Origin: Candidatus Sediminicultor tertius
GTDB lineage: Bacteria > Atribacterota > Phoenicimicrobiia > Phoenicimicrobiales > Phoenicimicrobiaceae
Reading direction: 5' to 3'
NCBI GenBank assembly: GCA_003527405.1
Contig: DPXH01000123.1
Coordinates: 1-7,949 of the forward strand
DNA: 7,949 bases
A program made the position numbers and the translations under genes. Of the stretch, positions 1-4,665 are shown one piece after another (position 1 is the stretch's first letter; each line of letters begins with the position of its first letter). Below the pieces are notes generated by a model, which worked only from the letters and a program-made list of their open reading frames with translations, searched no databases and was not told the DNA's origin.

Positions 1-41
1 GGCCGCGGAAACTTCCTGATTGATATATTTATAGCCATCAT
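1..41 (-). CDS. LptF/LptG-family permease paralogue, N-terminal fragment at window edge
   Basis: On the minus strand, ATG codons at 41-39 and 38-36 open a frame reading M-M-A-I-N-I-S-I-R-K-F-P-R-P before the window ends. This nearly matches the first 13 residues of the complete LptF/G permease at 2801-1689 (MAINTSISKFPRP). Nucleotide similarity continues upstream through the Shine-Dalgarno (GGGAGG, 47-42) and the promoter, so this is a real duplicated gene start and not a chance frame. The Shine-Dalgarno abuts the first ATG, and spacing to the second is only 3 nt, closer than in the complete copy. Only about 13 codons are visible, so whether the rest is intact or is an LptF to the other's LptG cannot be told. 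The family forms the inner-membrane part of the LptB2FG transporter that extracts lipopolysaccharide for export. Confidence 0.7.
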   Translation of the reverse strand, partial: MMAINISIRKFPR

Positions 42-65
42 CCTCCCACTTAAAACATTTTTTTA

Positions 66-74
66 AGTATATCA
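66..74 (-). promoter_or_regulatory. Extended -10 promoter for the left permease copy
   Basis: Reading the minus strand, TG-A-TATACT (74-66) is an extended -10 element about 25-30 nt upstream of the ATG at 41/38. The same TGnTATACT arrangement is kept in the duplicate at 2837-2829. No good -35 is visible, which is common with extended -10 promoters. Inferred from sequence only. Confidence 0.5.
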
Positions 75-99
75 TATTTTTGTTTTTTACAAAAATTAA

Positions 100-140
100 A
101 AAAGTTGCCAAAAGGTGCCAGGCACCTTTTGGCAACTTTT
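100..140. repeat. REP-like perfect palindrome with GGTGCC-A-GGCACC centre
   Basis: A perfect inverted repeat with 20 bp arms (100-119 and 121-140) around a single A at 120. The centre is GGTGCCAGGCACC, followed by TTTTGGCAACTTT. Small palindromes with a TGCCAGGCAC core are widespread dispersed elements, and I infer a REP-type origin linked to Y1/RAYT transposases. It could form a strong hairpin and hinder transcription in either direction. It lies upstream of both flanking genes. Confidence 0.75.
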
Positions 141-144
141 GGCA

Positions 145-169
145 AAGTTTAGTACCTGGCACTAAACTT
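145..169. repeat. Second REP-like palindrome adjacent to the first
   Basis: Inverted arms AAGTTTAGT (145-153) and ACTAAACTT (161-169) enclose the 7-base loop ACCTGGC. The loop region (GTACCTGGCAC) is a degenerate version of the TGCCAGGCA centre next door. The two palindromes are 4 bases apart and look like a small REP doublet (BIME-like). Confidence 0.6.
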
Positions 170-213
170 GTCATTGGGTTTTTTTCTATTTTACCTACAT
201 CTCTTGCCCGCAA

Positions 214-248
214 CTATATACTATACACTTTACACTATCCGCTATTTT
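214..248. repeat. Degenerate 7-bp-period array (CTATACA type)
   Basis: Five consecutive heptamers in register: CTATATA, CTATACA, CTTTACA, CTATCCG, CTATTTT. Each begins CT(A/T)T. Related CGAGATA/CGATTCA heptamers follow at 254-267. Arrays of the same period occur at 1626-1690 and, as two units, at 5575-5588. No protein-coding reason is apparent. Function unknown. Confidence 0.6.
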
Positions 249-276
249 TTTTGCGAGATACGATTCACAAGACTTG

Positions 277-294
277 TCCCCGTGAAAACGGGGA
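277..294. other. GC-rich hairpin with GAAA tetraloop
   Basis: TCCCCGT (277-283) and ACGGGGA (288-294) form a 7 bp stem closed by a GAAA (GNRA) loop. No U-tract follows, so it is not a convincing intrinsic terminator. It sits just before the promoter of the DUF1573-TPR gene and next to the heptamer array. It may be another small dispersed palindrome. Confidence 0.5.
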
Positions 295-316
295 TACGAG
301 ATATGAATTTATAGAT

Positions 317-346
317 TTGCCAAAGACAGGATATATATTATATAAT
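317..346 (+). promoter_or_regulatory. Sigma70-type promoter for the DUF1573-TPR gene
   Basis: TTGCCA (317-322, five of six to TTGACA) and TATAAT (341-346, perfect) are separated by 18 bases. This predicts a start site near 353 and a leader of about 43 nt before the ATG at 396. It is the best canonical promoter in the window. Confidence 0.6.
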
Positions 347-395
347 TTAAGGGATTAAAATTACGGAAATAGAAGGAGAAGCAAAGAGTAGATAT

Positions 396-1565
396 ATGAA
401 AGATAATGCAAGCAAAAGAAATAGAATATTTTCTTTAATAATGTGTATTGCTTTTTCTTTGCTTTTTATTTCCACAGCTCAAAGTTTACCTCTACGCGGC
501 ATTACAACGACTATTACCCTGGCTGGCTCTGGCCCCTCAATTTACTTCCCGGAAGATTCCTGGGATTTTGGGGAAATTACTCCTGATGAGCTTCCTACTC
601 ATATCTTTAAATTTAAAAATATAGGAGACGAGGTTTTAATTATTAAAGGAACCAAGGTTAGCTGTGATTCCTGTATCGACCCCATTATCTCTAATAAAGA
701 ACTTAATCCGGGAGAAGAGGGGGAATTAAAGATTACGGTTAATTCACTGGATATGGTAGGACGGTTCACTAAGCGGATTTATGTGGAATCTAATGACCCG
801 ATCAATCCCCAGGTAGTAATTATTGTTTCCGGATTTATTAAAGAAAAAAATGAATCTGCAGCACAGATTCAGCCCCAGCCCCAGCCTCAACCTCAGACTC
901 CTTTTAGGATTGGGATATCTTATTTCACCCGGGGAGAATACGATGAAGCTATTACTGAATTTGAAAAATCGATTGAATTGGATGAAAATCATACAGAGAG
1001 TTACTATTATCTGGGGCAATGTTACCTGCAAAAAGGGATTATAGAATATAACAATAAACATATTTTTAAAGCTTACAGTCTTTACCGAAAAGCCAATAAG
1101 TTCGCAGAGCAAGTCATCCCTCGATATAAAAAAAATATCGAAGATAATCCGGAGGATTTAAATAGTTATCTAAAATTAGGTTATATCTATGAAACAAGAA
1201 GTATAGTCCCCTTTGTTAGTGAATACAATGAGGCTTTAGAATATTATTTGAAAGCCTTAGATTTAGCGACAAGCTCTTCTTCGTCTTCAGCAGGGAATAC
1301 GGGAATTATTATTTACCTTAACACCAGGATAGGATATATATATTATGAGAAAAAGAAATACTCTCAAGCTATAGAATATTTGGAGAAGGCGGGAGAGATG
1401 TCTCCCCGCAATGTAGAAGTTGCCTATTATTTAGGATTATCTTATGATAAAATAGGGGAAAAAGAAAAAGCCCGCAAATTCCTTTCCCGAGTGATTGAGC
1501 TCGCCCCTCAATCGGAATTTGCTCAGGAAGCGGAAAAAAAATTAAAGAAATTGGATAAGAATTAG
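396..1565 (+). CDS. Exported DUF1573 and TPR repeat protein
   Basis: A 389-residue exported protein. Residues 1-30 are a signal peptide (basic start, hydrophobic core, likely cleavage near STAQS). Residues ~50-147 match DUF1573, an ASH/Ig-like beta-sandwich, with the typical 'WDFGEI', 'FKFKNIGDEVLII' and 'ESNDP' landmarks and a CDSC pair. A Gln-Pro linker (about 158-168) leads to TPR units at about 170-215, 255-295 and 308-385, giving a superhelical protein-binding surface. The last two are separated by a Ser-rich run. A role as a periplasmic or surface scaffold is likely, but the partner is unknown. ATG 396 is the first in-frame start after an upstream stop. A GAAGGAG at 372-378 is rather far from it (17 nt), with a weaker AAGAG closer by. 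It is transcribed convergently with the permease gene downstream. Confidence 0.88.
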   Translation: MKDNASKRNRIFSLIMCIAFSLLFISTAQSLPLRGITTTITLAGSGPSIYFPEDSWDFGEITPDELPTHIFKFKNIGDEVLIIKGTKVSCDSCIDPIISNKELNPGEEGELKITVNSLDMVGRFTKRIYVESNDPINPQVVIIVSGFIKEKNESAAQIQPQPQPQPQTPFRIGISYFTRGEYDEAITEFEKSIELDENHTESYYYLGQCYLQKGIIEYNNKHIFKAYSLYRKANKFAEQVIPRYKKNIEDNPEDLNSYLKLGYIYETRSIVPFVSEYNEALEYYLKALDLATSSSSSSAGNTGIIIYLNTRIGYIYYEKKKYSQAIEYLEKAGEMSPRNVEVAYYLGLSYDKIGEKEKARKFLSRVIELAPQSEFAQEAEKKLKKLDKN

Positions 1566-1590
1566 CTGACTGGTTTGCCAGTCAGTTTAA
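1566..1590 (+). terminator. Intrinsic terminator after the DUF1573-TPR gene
   Basis: CTGACTGG (1566-1573), loop TTTG and CCAGTCAG (1578-1585) form a perfect 8 bp stem directly after the TAG stop, followed by TTTAA. The U-tract is short, so efficiency is uncertain. The position immediately after the stop supports the call. Confidence 0.6.
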
Positions 1591-1599
1591 TCACAGTTG

Positions 1600-1617
1600 G
1601 GCGTATGGCAATACGCC
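1600..1617. other. Second hairpin in the convergent intergenic region
   Basis: GGCGTAT (1600-1606), loop GGCA and ATACGCC (1611-1617) form a 7 bp stem. It has no clear U-tract on either strand. It may back up termination of the two convergent genes or be a small dispersed palindrome. Confidence 0.45.
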
Positions 1618-1625
1618 GCCACTTT

Positions 1626-1690
1626 CTAAACGCTAAACGCTCCACGCTAAAAATACTAACGACTATTCACTATTCACTAACGACTAATTT
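1626..1690. repeat. 7-bp-period heptamer array at permease 3' end
   Basis: Heptamers in near-perfect register: CTAAACG, CTAAACG, CTCCACG, CTAAAAA, then after a 2-base slip CTAACGA, CTATTCA, CTATTCA, CTAACGA, CTAATTT. The CTAACGA-CTATTCA-CTATTCA-CTAACGA core is an A-B-B-A arrangement. The array ends inside the stop codon of the permease gene. It has the same CTA-initial, 7-base periodicity as 214-248. No function is known to me. Confidence 0.65.
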
Positions 1691-2801
1691 ATTTCTTCTC
1701 TACCCTAAATATAATAACTATCCCCAAAATAGCAAAAATTATATTAGGCAACCAGGCTGCTAAAACCGGGGTTAACACACCTCCATTACCTAATGACCTA
1801 GCAATGGAGACGAAGATGTAATAAACAAAGATTAGGACGATGCTAATAATTATTCCCGTAGCTTTACTCCCTCTTTTTACCTGTAAACCTAAAGGTACTC
1901 CCAGTAGGACAAAAATTAGGCCAGAAAAGGGGACAGAATATTTCATATGTAGGATTACTTCGAAGGTTTTAGCATCTGTTCCTGCTTGTTGTAAAATACT
2001 TATTTGTTGTCCTAATTCTTTACTACTCATCTCCTGAGGAGTTCTCTGGTTTTTAAAGAATTTTTGAAGGTCTTCTTTTAGAATAATATCTAAAGTGTCA
2101 AAGCTCATTTCATAGGCAATTTTTCCTTCTTCGTCATAATTGTAAATGGTACCATTTTCTAATTTCCAGGTATCGGCCACCCACTTCCCTTTCTTGGCGG
2201 TTATCATTCTGGTGGACTTTTCTCCGTTGAGTTCATAGATCATTATATCTTGCATAATCATATTATTTTCGTCAAATCGATTTATATAGAAATAACGATT
2301 TTCAGCATCACGGAAAAAGACGTTTCGCCTGATATGAGATGGACCTATCTTTAATACAATTTCTCGAAAAATATTCTGATAGTTGCGATTGGCTTCAGGA
2401 ACGATATAATCATTGATTACAAAAGATAAAATACTTATGGCAAAAGCAGCTATTAAAAAAGGAATGACTATTCGGCGGAGGCTTATTCCTCCTGCTTGCA
2501 TAGCGGTTATTTCACTATCTGTGGATAGGCGGCCAATAGCCAGTTCACTGGAGGCAAGCAAAGACATAGGGAAAGTTAATACCAAATATGAAGGAAGACG
2601 ATAGGCTAATAAATTGATAATATAGGTCCAGGCTACCTTCTTATTAATTAATATATCCGTTAATTCAAAAAGAGTTCTCACGATTAGCATAATGGTCAGA
2701 GCGGAAGCAGTCAGTGCAACGAAGCTCATTACCTCTTTTATCATATAGCGATCTAATATCTTAGGACGAGGAAACTTACTAATCGATGTATTTATAGCCA
2801 T
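1689..2801 (-). CDS. LptF/LptG family lipopolysaccharide export permease
   Basis: A 370-residue inner-membrane protein of the YjgP/YjgQ (LptF/LptG) family. Three N-terminal membrane helices lie at about 24-46, 58-85 and 110-132. The second and third are linked by the diagnostic loop GRLSTDSEITAMQAGG (about 88-103), which precedes SLRRI. A periplasmic beta-jellyroll domain follows (about 135-265), then three C-terminal helices ending FRVEKK. Length and topology are normal. With LptB ATPase it would extract LPS and pass it to LptC/A. The frame can be extended to a GTG at 2813, but that codon overlaps the Shine-Dalgarno GGGAGG. The ATG at 2801 sits 4 nt after the GGAGG and is the better start. 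I cannot decide between LptF and LptG from this sequence. A paralogue start lies at 41-1 in the same orientation, unlike the usual adjacent lptF-lptG pair. Confidence 0.92.
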   Translation of the reverse strand: MAINTSISKFPRPKILDRYMIKEVMSFVALTASALTIMLIVRTLFELTDILINKKVAWTYIINLLAYRLPSYLVLTFPMSLLASSELAIGRLSTDSEITAMQAGGISLRRIVIPFLIAAFAISILSFVINDYIVPEANRNYQNIFREIVLKIGPSHIRRNVFFRDAENRYFYINRFDENNMIMQDIMIYELNGEKSTRMITAKKGKWVADTWKLENGTIYNYDEEGKIAYEMSFDTLDIILKEDLQKFFKNQRTPQEMSSKELGQQISILQQAGTDAKTFEVILHMKYSVPFSGLIFVLLGVPLGLQVKRGSKATGIIISIVLIFVYYIFVSIARSLGNGGVLTPVLAAWLPNIIFAILGIVIIFRVEKK

Positions 2802-2846
2802 CTTTCCTCCCACTTAAACATTTTTCTAAGTATAACATATTTTTAG
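2764..2846. repeat. Duplicated permease 5' region, copy 2
   Basis: Copy 2 of the segment at 1-83, in the same orientation. It covers the first 13 codons, the ribosome binding site and the promoter of the complete LptF/G gene. Identity continues into non-coding DNA, which points to recent duplication or gene conversion and not ordinary paralogy. Confidence 0.8.
2829..2837 (-). promoter_or_regulatory. Extended -10 promoter of the LptF/G gene
   Basis: On the minus strand TG-T-TATACT (2837-2829) lies 28 nt before the ATG at 2801. The TGnTATACT form is kept in both copies of the duplicated region although the base between TG and TATACT differs, which suggests it is functional. No clear -35 is seen. 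Confidence 0.55.
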
Positions 2847-2875
2847 GCGCAAGGAATAGGGTTTACAATAAAATT

Positions 2876-2899
2876 GGGGTCAAATCTTTATTATTGACA
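2876..2899 (+). repeat. Solo copy of the 24 bp transposon terminal repeat
   Basis: Identical over all 24 bases (GGGGTCAAAT...TTGACA) to the left end of the transposase element at 3578-3601, and to the reverse complement of its right end at 4599-4622. It lies about 0.7 kb outside the element in left-end orientation, with no transposase beside it. It may be a remnant of an older insertion, a non-autonomous end or a transposase docking site. Its TTGACA could also act as a -35 reading toward the riboswitch, but no good -10 follows. Confidence 0.9.
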
Positions 2900-2931
2900 A
2901 ATTCCAAAATTATTTGAAAATATTTTAGTAA

Positions 2932-2974
2932 AAAAGAAGGATTTTTGAAAGTTATGTAGTATACATAATATAGA
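2932..2974 (+). promoter_or_regulatory. Probable promoter block for the riboswitch transcript
   Basis: TTGAAA (2945-2950) and TATAGA (2969-2974) with an 18-base spacer form a plausible promoter about 60 nt upstream of the aptamer. A dyad, TTATGTA-GTA-TACATAA (2952-2968), fills the spacer and could be an operator. The stretch beginning AAAAGAAGGATTTT (2932-2945) recurs at 6721-6734 before the OmpM-like gene, with about 26 of 32 positions shared through TATGTnGnATA. This suggests a common regulator or promoter class. Confidence 0.45.
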
Positions 2975-3033
2975 TAATTAAATTGTCACCCAAAGAAAGC
3001 TAAGAGAGTAGCATTCGAAAATAAATTAAGAAG

Positions 3034-3149
3034 AAAGTTGAAAAAAAGTAAACTATCTGAAAGGATAGGGCGCAAAGTCATGGATCTAAGGCATTTTAAC
3101 ACTCTTTTATTATGTCCTTTACTGCTATGATTGCCAAACTACCAACTTT
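3034..3149 (+). promoter_or_regulatory. GEMM-I type cyclic dinucleotide riboswitch
   Basis: The core matches the GEMM-I (c-di-GMP-I) aptamer. AAACTATCTGAAAGGATAGG (3050-3069) gives a 6 bp hairpin capped by GAAA, then GGCGCAAAGTC (3069-3079) with the hallmark GCAAAG, then TCTAAGG as the tetraloop-receptor strand. AGTCATGG (3076-3083) pairs with CTATGATT (3125-3132), followed by the conserved TTGCC end (3131-3135). A 7 bp P1, AAAGTTG (3034-3040) with CAACTTT (3143-3149), closes the fold, and its 3' strand is also part of the following terminator stem. GEMM-I RNAs sense c-di-GMP, or 3',3'-cGAMP in the A20 variants. My manual alignment puts A at the position of Vc2 G20, as in the cGAMP-type Geobacter RNAs, but that point is tentative. 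It lies upstream of a lipoprotein gene. Confidence 0.75.
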
Positions 3150-3177
3150 TAAACAAATTAAAGGTGGGCAGTTTTTT
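3136..3177 (+). terminator. Riboswitch expression-platform terminator
   Basis: Arms 3136-3150 (AAACTACCAACTTTT) and 3160-3174 (AAAGGTGGGCAGTTT) pair at 13 of 15 positions (one G-U, two mismatches) around a 9-base A/T-rich loop. A run of six T (3172-3177) follows. The left arm contains the 3' strand of riboswitch P1 (3143-3149), so P1 and the terminator are mutually exclusive. Ligand binding should stabilise P1 and allow read-through, a predicted ON switch. Confidence 0.65.
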
Positions 3178-3186
3178 ATTTGCAAG

Positions 3187-3197
3187 AAGGAGGTGAT
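3187..3197 (+). other. Orphan perfect Shine-Dalgarno sequence
   Basis: AAGGAGGTGAT is fully complementary to the usual 16S rRNA 3' end, yet only tiny frames follow (for example TTG-CAT-TAG at suitable spacing). The lipoprotein has its own GGAGGTG at 3303-3309. This may be a relic of a lost leader gene, or a regulatory ribosome-standby or leader-peptide site behind the riboswitch terminator. Confidence 0.4.
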
Positions 3198-3318
3198 ATC
3201 TCTAAATTGCATTAGAATAATTAGAATCTACTTTTAGGCAAGGGGGGATGCTTATATAATTCAAAAAATATTAAGTTTTCAAAAAATATGAACATTTAAT
3301 TTAGGAGGTGTATTTTTA

Positions 3319-3606
3319 ATGAAGAAAATAATAAATAAAAAAAGATTAACTTTAATATCTTTATTACTATTTCTACCTTTACTTGTTGGTTGTTTTGCTG
3401 CTCCCCCTACAAATCTATCTCCTACTATAACTTCAACTCCAATTACTTTAGCAACAGTTGATGTATTATACACTTACGATGTAAATGCCACTGACCCTGA
3501 AGGAGATACCTTAACTTATTCTTTAATTGCTCCTCCAGAAGGTATGACCATTGATCCTGACACTGGAGGCACAGATAGGGGTCAAATCTTTATTATTGAC
3601 ATTTGA
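3319..3606 (+). pseudogene. Truncated lipoprotein with He_PIG-like Ig domain, broken by transposon
   Basis: It starts at ATG 3319 with a strong GGAGGTG 9 nt upstream. Residues 1-25 are a lipoprotein signal ending in the lipobox LLVGC (Cys25). Residues ~33-84 look like the first part of a putative-Ig (He_PIG/cadherin-like) domain: 'YDVNATDPEGDTLTYSL' and 'PPEGMTIDPDTG'. Such domains normally continue with 'xIxWTP' and often repeat in long surface adhesins. Here the frame enters the transposable element after Gly84-Thr85 (about 3574) and stops at a TGA (3604-3606) supplied by the element's left-end hairpin. No continuation is recognisable after 4622, so the 3' part was lost or lies elsewhere. 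The 95-residue product may still be made and lipidated, but the domain is incomplete. Its upstream riboswitch suggests the intact gene was controlled by a cyclic dinucleotide, which fits a surface adhesion role. Confidence 0.75.
3578..3601 (+). repeat. Left 24 bp terminal repeat, part of an end hairpin
   Basis: GGGGTCAAAT...TTGACA, identical to 2876-2899 and to the complement of 4599-4622. The following ATTTGACCCCTAT (3601-3613) pairs with ATAGGGGTCAAAT (3575-3587), making a 13 bp stem with a 13-base loop. That is the kind of imperfectly spaced end hairpin Y1 transposases recognise. The right end has no matching local hairpin partner that I can see. Confidence 0.88.
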
Positions 3607-3625
3607 CCCCTATATTTGTTATTAT
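3596..3625 (+). promoter_or_regulatory. Transposon-end promoter for the transposase
   Basis: TTGACA (3596-3601) is the inner tip of the left terminal repeat and matches the -35 consensus perfectly. TATTAT (3620-3625) follows with an 18-base spacer. The predicted start site is about 3632, exactly the transposase ATG, which has no Shine-Dalgarno. The transposase mRNA may therefore be leaderless. The overlap of the -35 with the end recognised by the transposase could give autoregulation. Inferred from sequence. Confidence 0.5.
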
Positions 3626-3631
3626 TCATTT

Positions 3632-4618
3632 ATGGCACGAGCATTAAGAATTAAATATAAAAGCGCATTATATCATGTTACTTCTCGAGGGAATGGAAGA
3701 AGAAATATATTTGAAAACGACAATGATCGATATTTTTTTATTAAAACCCTAAAAAAATCCCTAAATATATACAACGTTATTCTCTATAGTTATGTGCTAA
3801 TGCCCAATCATTTCCATTTTCTCCTGGAAACCCCCCTGGCAAATCTTAGCGAATTTATGAGACAATTTAATATTACTTATACTTCTTATTACAATAGGAA
3901 ATATAATCGAGTTGGACATCTCTATCAAGGTAGATATAAAAGCATACTTGTTCAGAAAGAGAATTATTTAACCATCCTATCCCGTTATATTCACCTTAAT
4001 CCAGTAAAAGTAGAGAAGATACAAGATACTTCCACATCAGAAAAAGAGAAATACTTAAGGCAATTCAAATGGAGCAGTCTTAAAGGTTATCTAAATAAAG
4101 ACAATATAGAGTCCTTTGTGGATTACAAAACAGTACTTGCAGAATATGGAGGAGATGATCAAAAAGGACGTCGTATATATTGGCAGACTCTACAGGGTGA
4201 TCTTTCCACAAAATTTGAAATAAAAAAGAAAATCGTAGGGGATTCTATTTTAGGAAATGATAGTTTTATAAAAAAAGTCAAAGAGGAATATTTAAAGAAA
4301 AATGAAAAAGAAATTCCTTCCCTAAGAAAGATTAATAGCTATTGTTCGAAGGATAAGGTAATTGAAATAGTATGCAAAGAGATTGGCAAAGACCTTGACT
4401 ACATAAAGAGCCACAAAGGTACTAACCGGCAAACATTAATGGAAATGTTATACTGTCATGCTGGTTTAAAAGGTTGTGAAATTGGAGAACTCATGGGGTT
4501 GGATTATAGTACTGTTAGTGTGGGGAGAAAAAGGTTAAGAGAAAAAATGCTTAATAACAGTAGTTTAAAGTATTTAGTCGAAAGAATCGAAGATAGTTTG
4601 TCAATAATAAAGATTTGA
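3632..4618 (+). CDS. REP-associated tyrosine (Y1/HUH) transposase with DnaA-like C-terminus
   Basis: A 328-residue IS200-like/RAYT transposase. The N-terminus MARALRIKYKSALYHVTSRG is the family's classic opening, which fixes the start at 3632, although the open frame extends upstream to 3551 through the terminal repeat. The HUH metal-binding motif is H60-F61-H62 in LMPNHFHFLLE. The segment RYIHLNPV (118-125) probably carries the nucleophilic tyrosine (Y119). Residues ~230-328 resemble the DnaA domain-IV type helix-turn-helix ('EIGELMGLDYSTVSVGRKRL'), found in one RAYT subgroup and likely to bind DNA at the ends. The enzyme would nick and rejoin single-stranded DNA at hairpin ends. It appears intact, with no frameshift. 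The TGA stop lies in the right terminal repeat. It has no obvious ribosome binding site. Confidence 0.92.
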   Translation: MARALRIKYKSALYHVTSRGNGRRNIFENDNDRYFFIKTLKKSLNIYNVILYSYVLMPNHFHFLLETPLANLSEFMRQFNITYTSYYNRKYNRVGHLYQGRYKSILVQKENYLTILSRYIHLNPVKVEKIQDTSTSEKEKYLRQFKWSSLKGYLNKDNIESFVDYKTVLAEYGGDDQKGRRIYWQTLQGDLSTKFEIKKKIVGDSILGNDSFIKKVKEEYLKKNEKEIPSLRKINSYCSKDKVIEIVCKEIGKDLDYIKSHKGTNRQTLMEMLYCHAGLKGCEIGELMGLDYSTVSVGRKRLREKMLNNSSLKYLVERIEDSLSIIKI

Positions 4619-4622
4619 CCCC
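4599..4622 (-). repeat. Right 24 bp terminal repeat
   Basis: Exact reverse complement of 3578-3601 and 2876-2899. It overlaps the last codons and stop of the transposase (4618). The inverted arrangement with 3578-3601 defines the element. With 2876-2899 it also bounds a larger segment that includes the riboswitch and lipoprotein start. Confidence 0.9.
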
Positions 4623-4665
4623 ATTTGCGTTCGACTAAGTGGAATTGTTGAGGACTGAAAAAGAT

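Larger units (their letters stand above)
1..83. repeat. Duplicated permease 5' region, copy 1 (copy 2 at 2764-2846)
   Basis: By hand alignment, bases 1-83 match 2764-2846 in the same orientation with roughly ten differences, including one or two short indels. The shared segment spans the first 13 codons, the ribosome binding site and an extended -10. Similarity ends at about base 83, where the palindromes of this intergenic region begin. The left limit is cut by the window. Confidence 0.8.
3575..4622 (+). mobile_element. RAYT/Y1-transposase element with 24 bp inverted ends
   Basis: About 1.05 kb bounded by exact 24 bp inverted repeats (3578-3601 and 4599-4622), both beginning GGGGTCAAAT when read from the outside. 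The single gene fills almost the whole element, and its stop codon lies inside the right repeat. The left end additionally forms a hairpin: 3575-3587 pairs with 3601-3613 (13 bp, ATAGGGGTCAAAT). No target-site duplication is visible, as expected for HUH/Y1 single-strand transposition. It interrupts the lipoprotein gene at the left. Confidence 0.85.

Noticed and set aside
80..358. 92-codon plus-strand frame
   Set aside because: It runs through the two palindromes, the heptamer array and the promoter of the next gene, shows no domain-like pattern, and has no ribosome binding site.
853..900. CAGCCC-type hexamer run as a CRISPR or regulatory repeat
   Set aside because: It is in frame and encodes the Gln-Pro linker between the DUF1573 and TPR domains.
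744..1112. 122-codon minus-strand frame and 73-codon plus-strand frame (823-1044)
   Set aside because: Both lie wholly inside the well-supported DUF1573-TPR gene and are shadows of its codon usage and Gln-Pro repeat.
1575..1763. 62-codon plus-strand frame
   Set aside because: It begins inside the terminator hairpin, reads through the heptamer array and ends antisense to the permease. No start signal.
3551..3631. Transposase start at 3551
   Set aside because: The extra 27 codons read through the lipoprotein and the terminal repeat. The family start MARxLRI is at 3632.
4639..4665. GTG at 4639 as start of mntA
   Set aside because: No Shine-Dalgarno precedes it, while ATG 4666 has GAGGA at a usable distance and matches the family's normal N-terminus.
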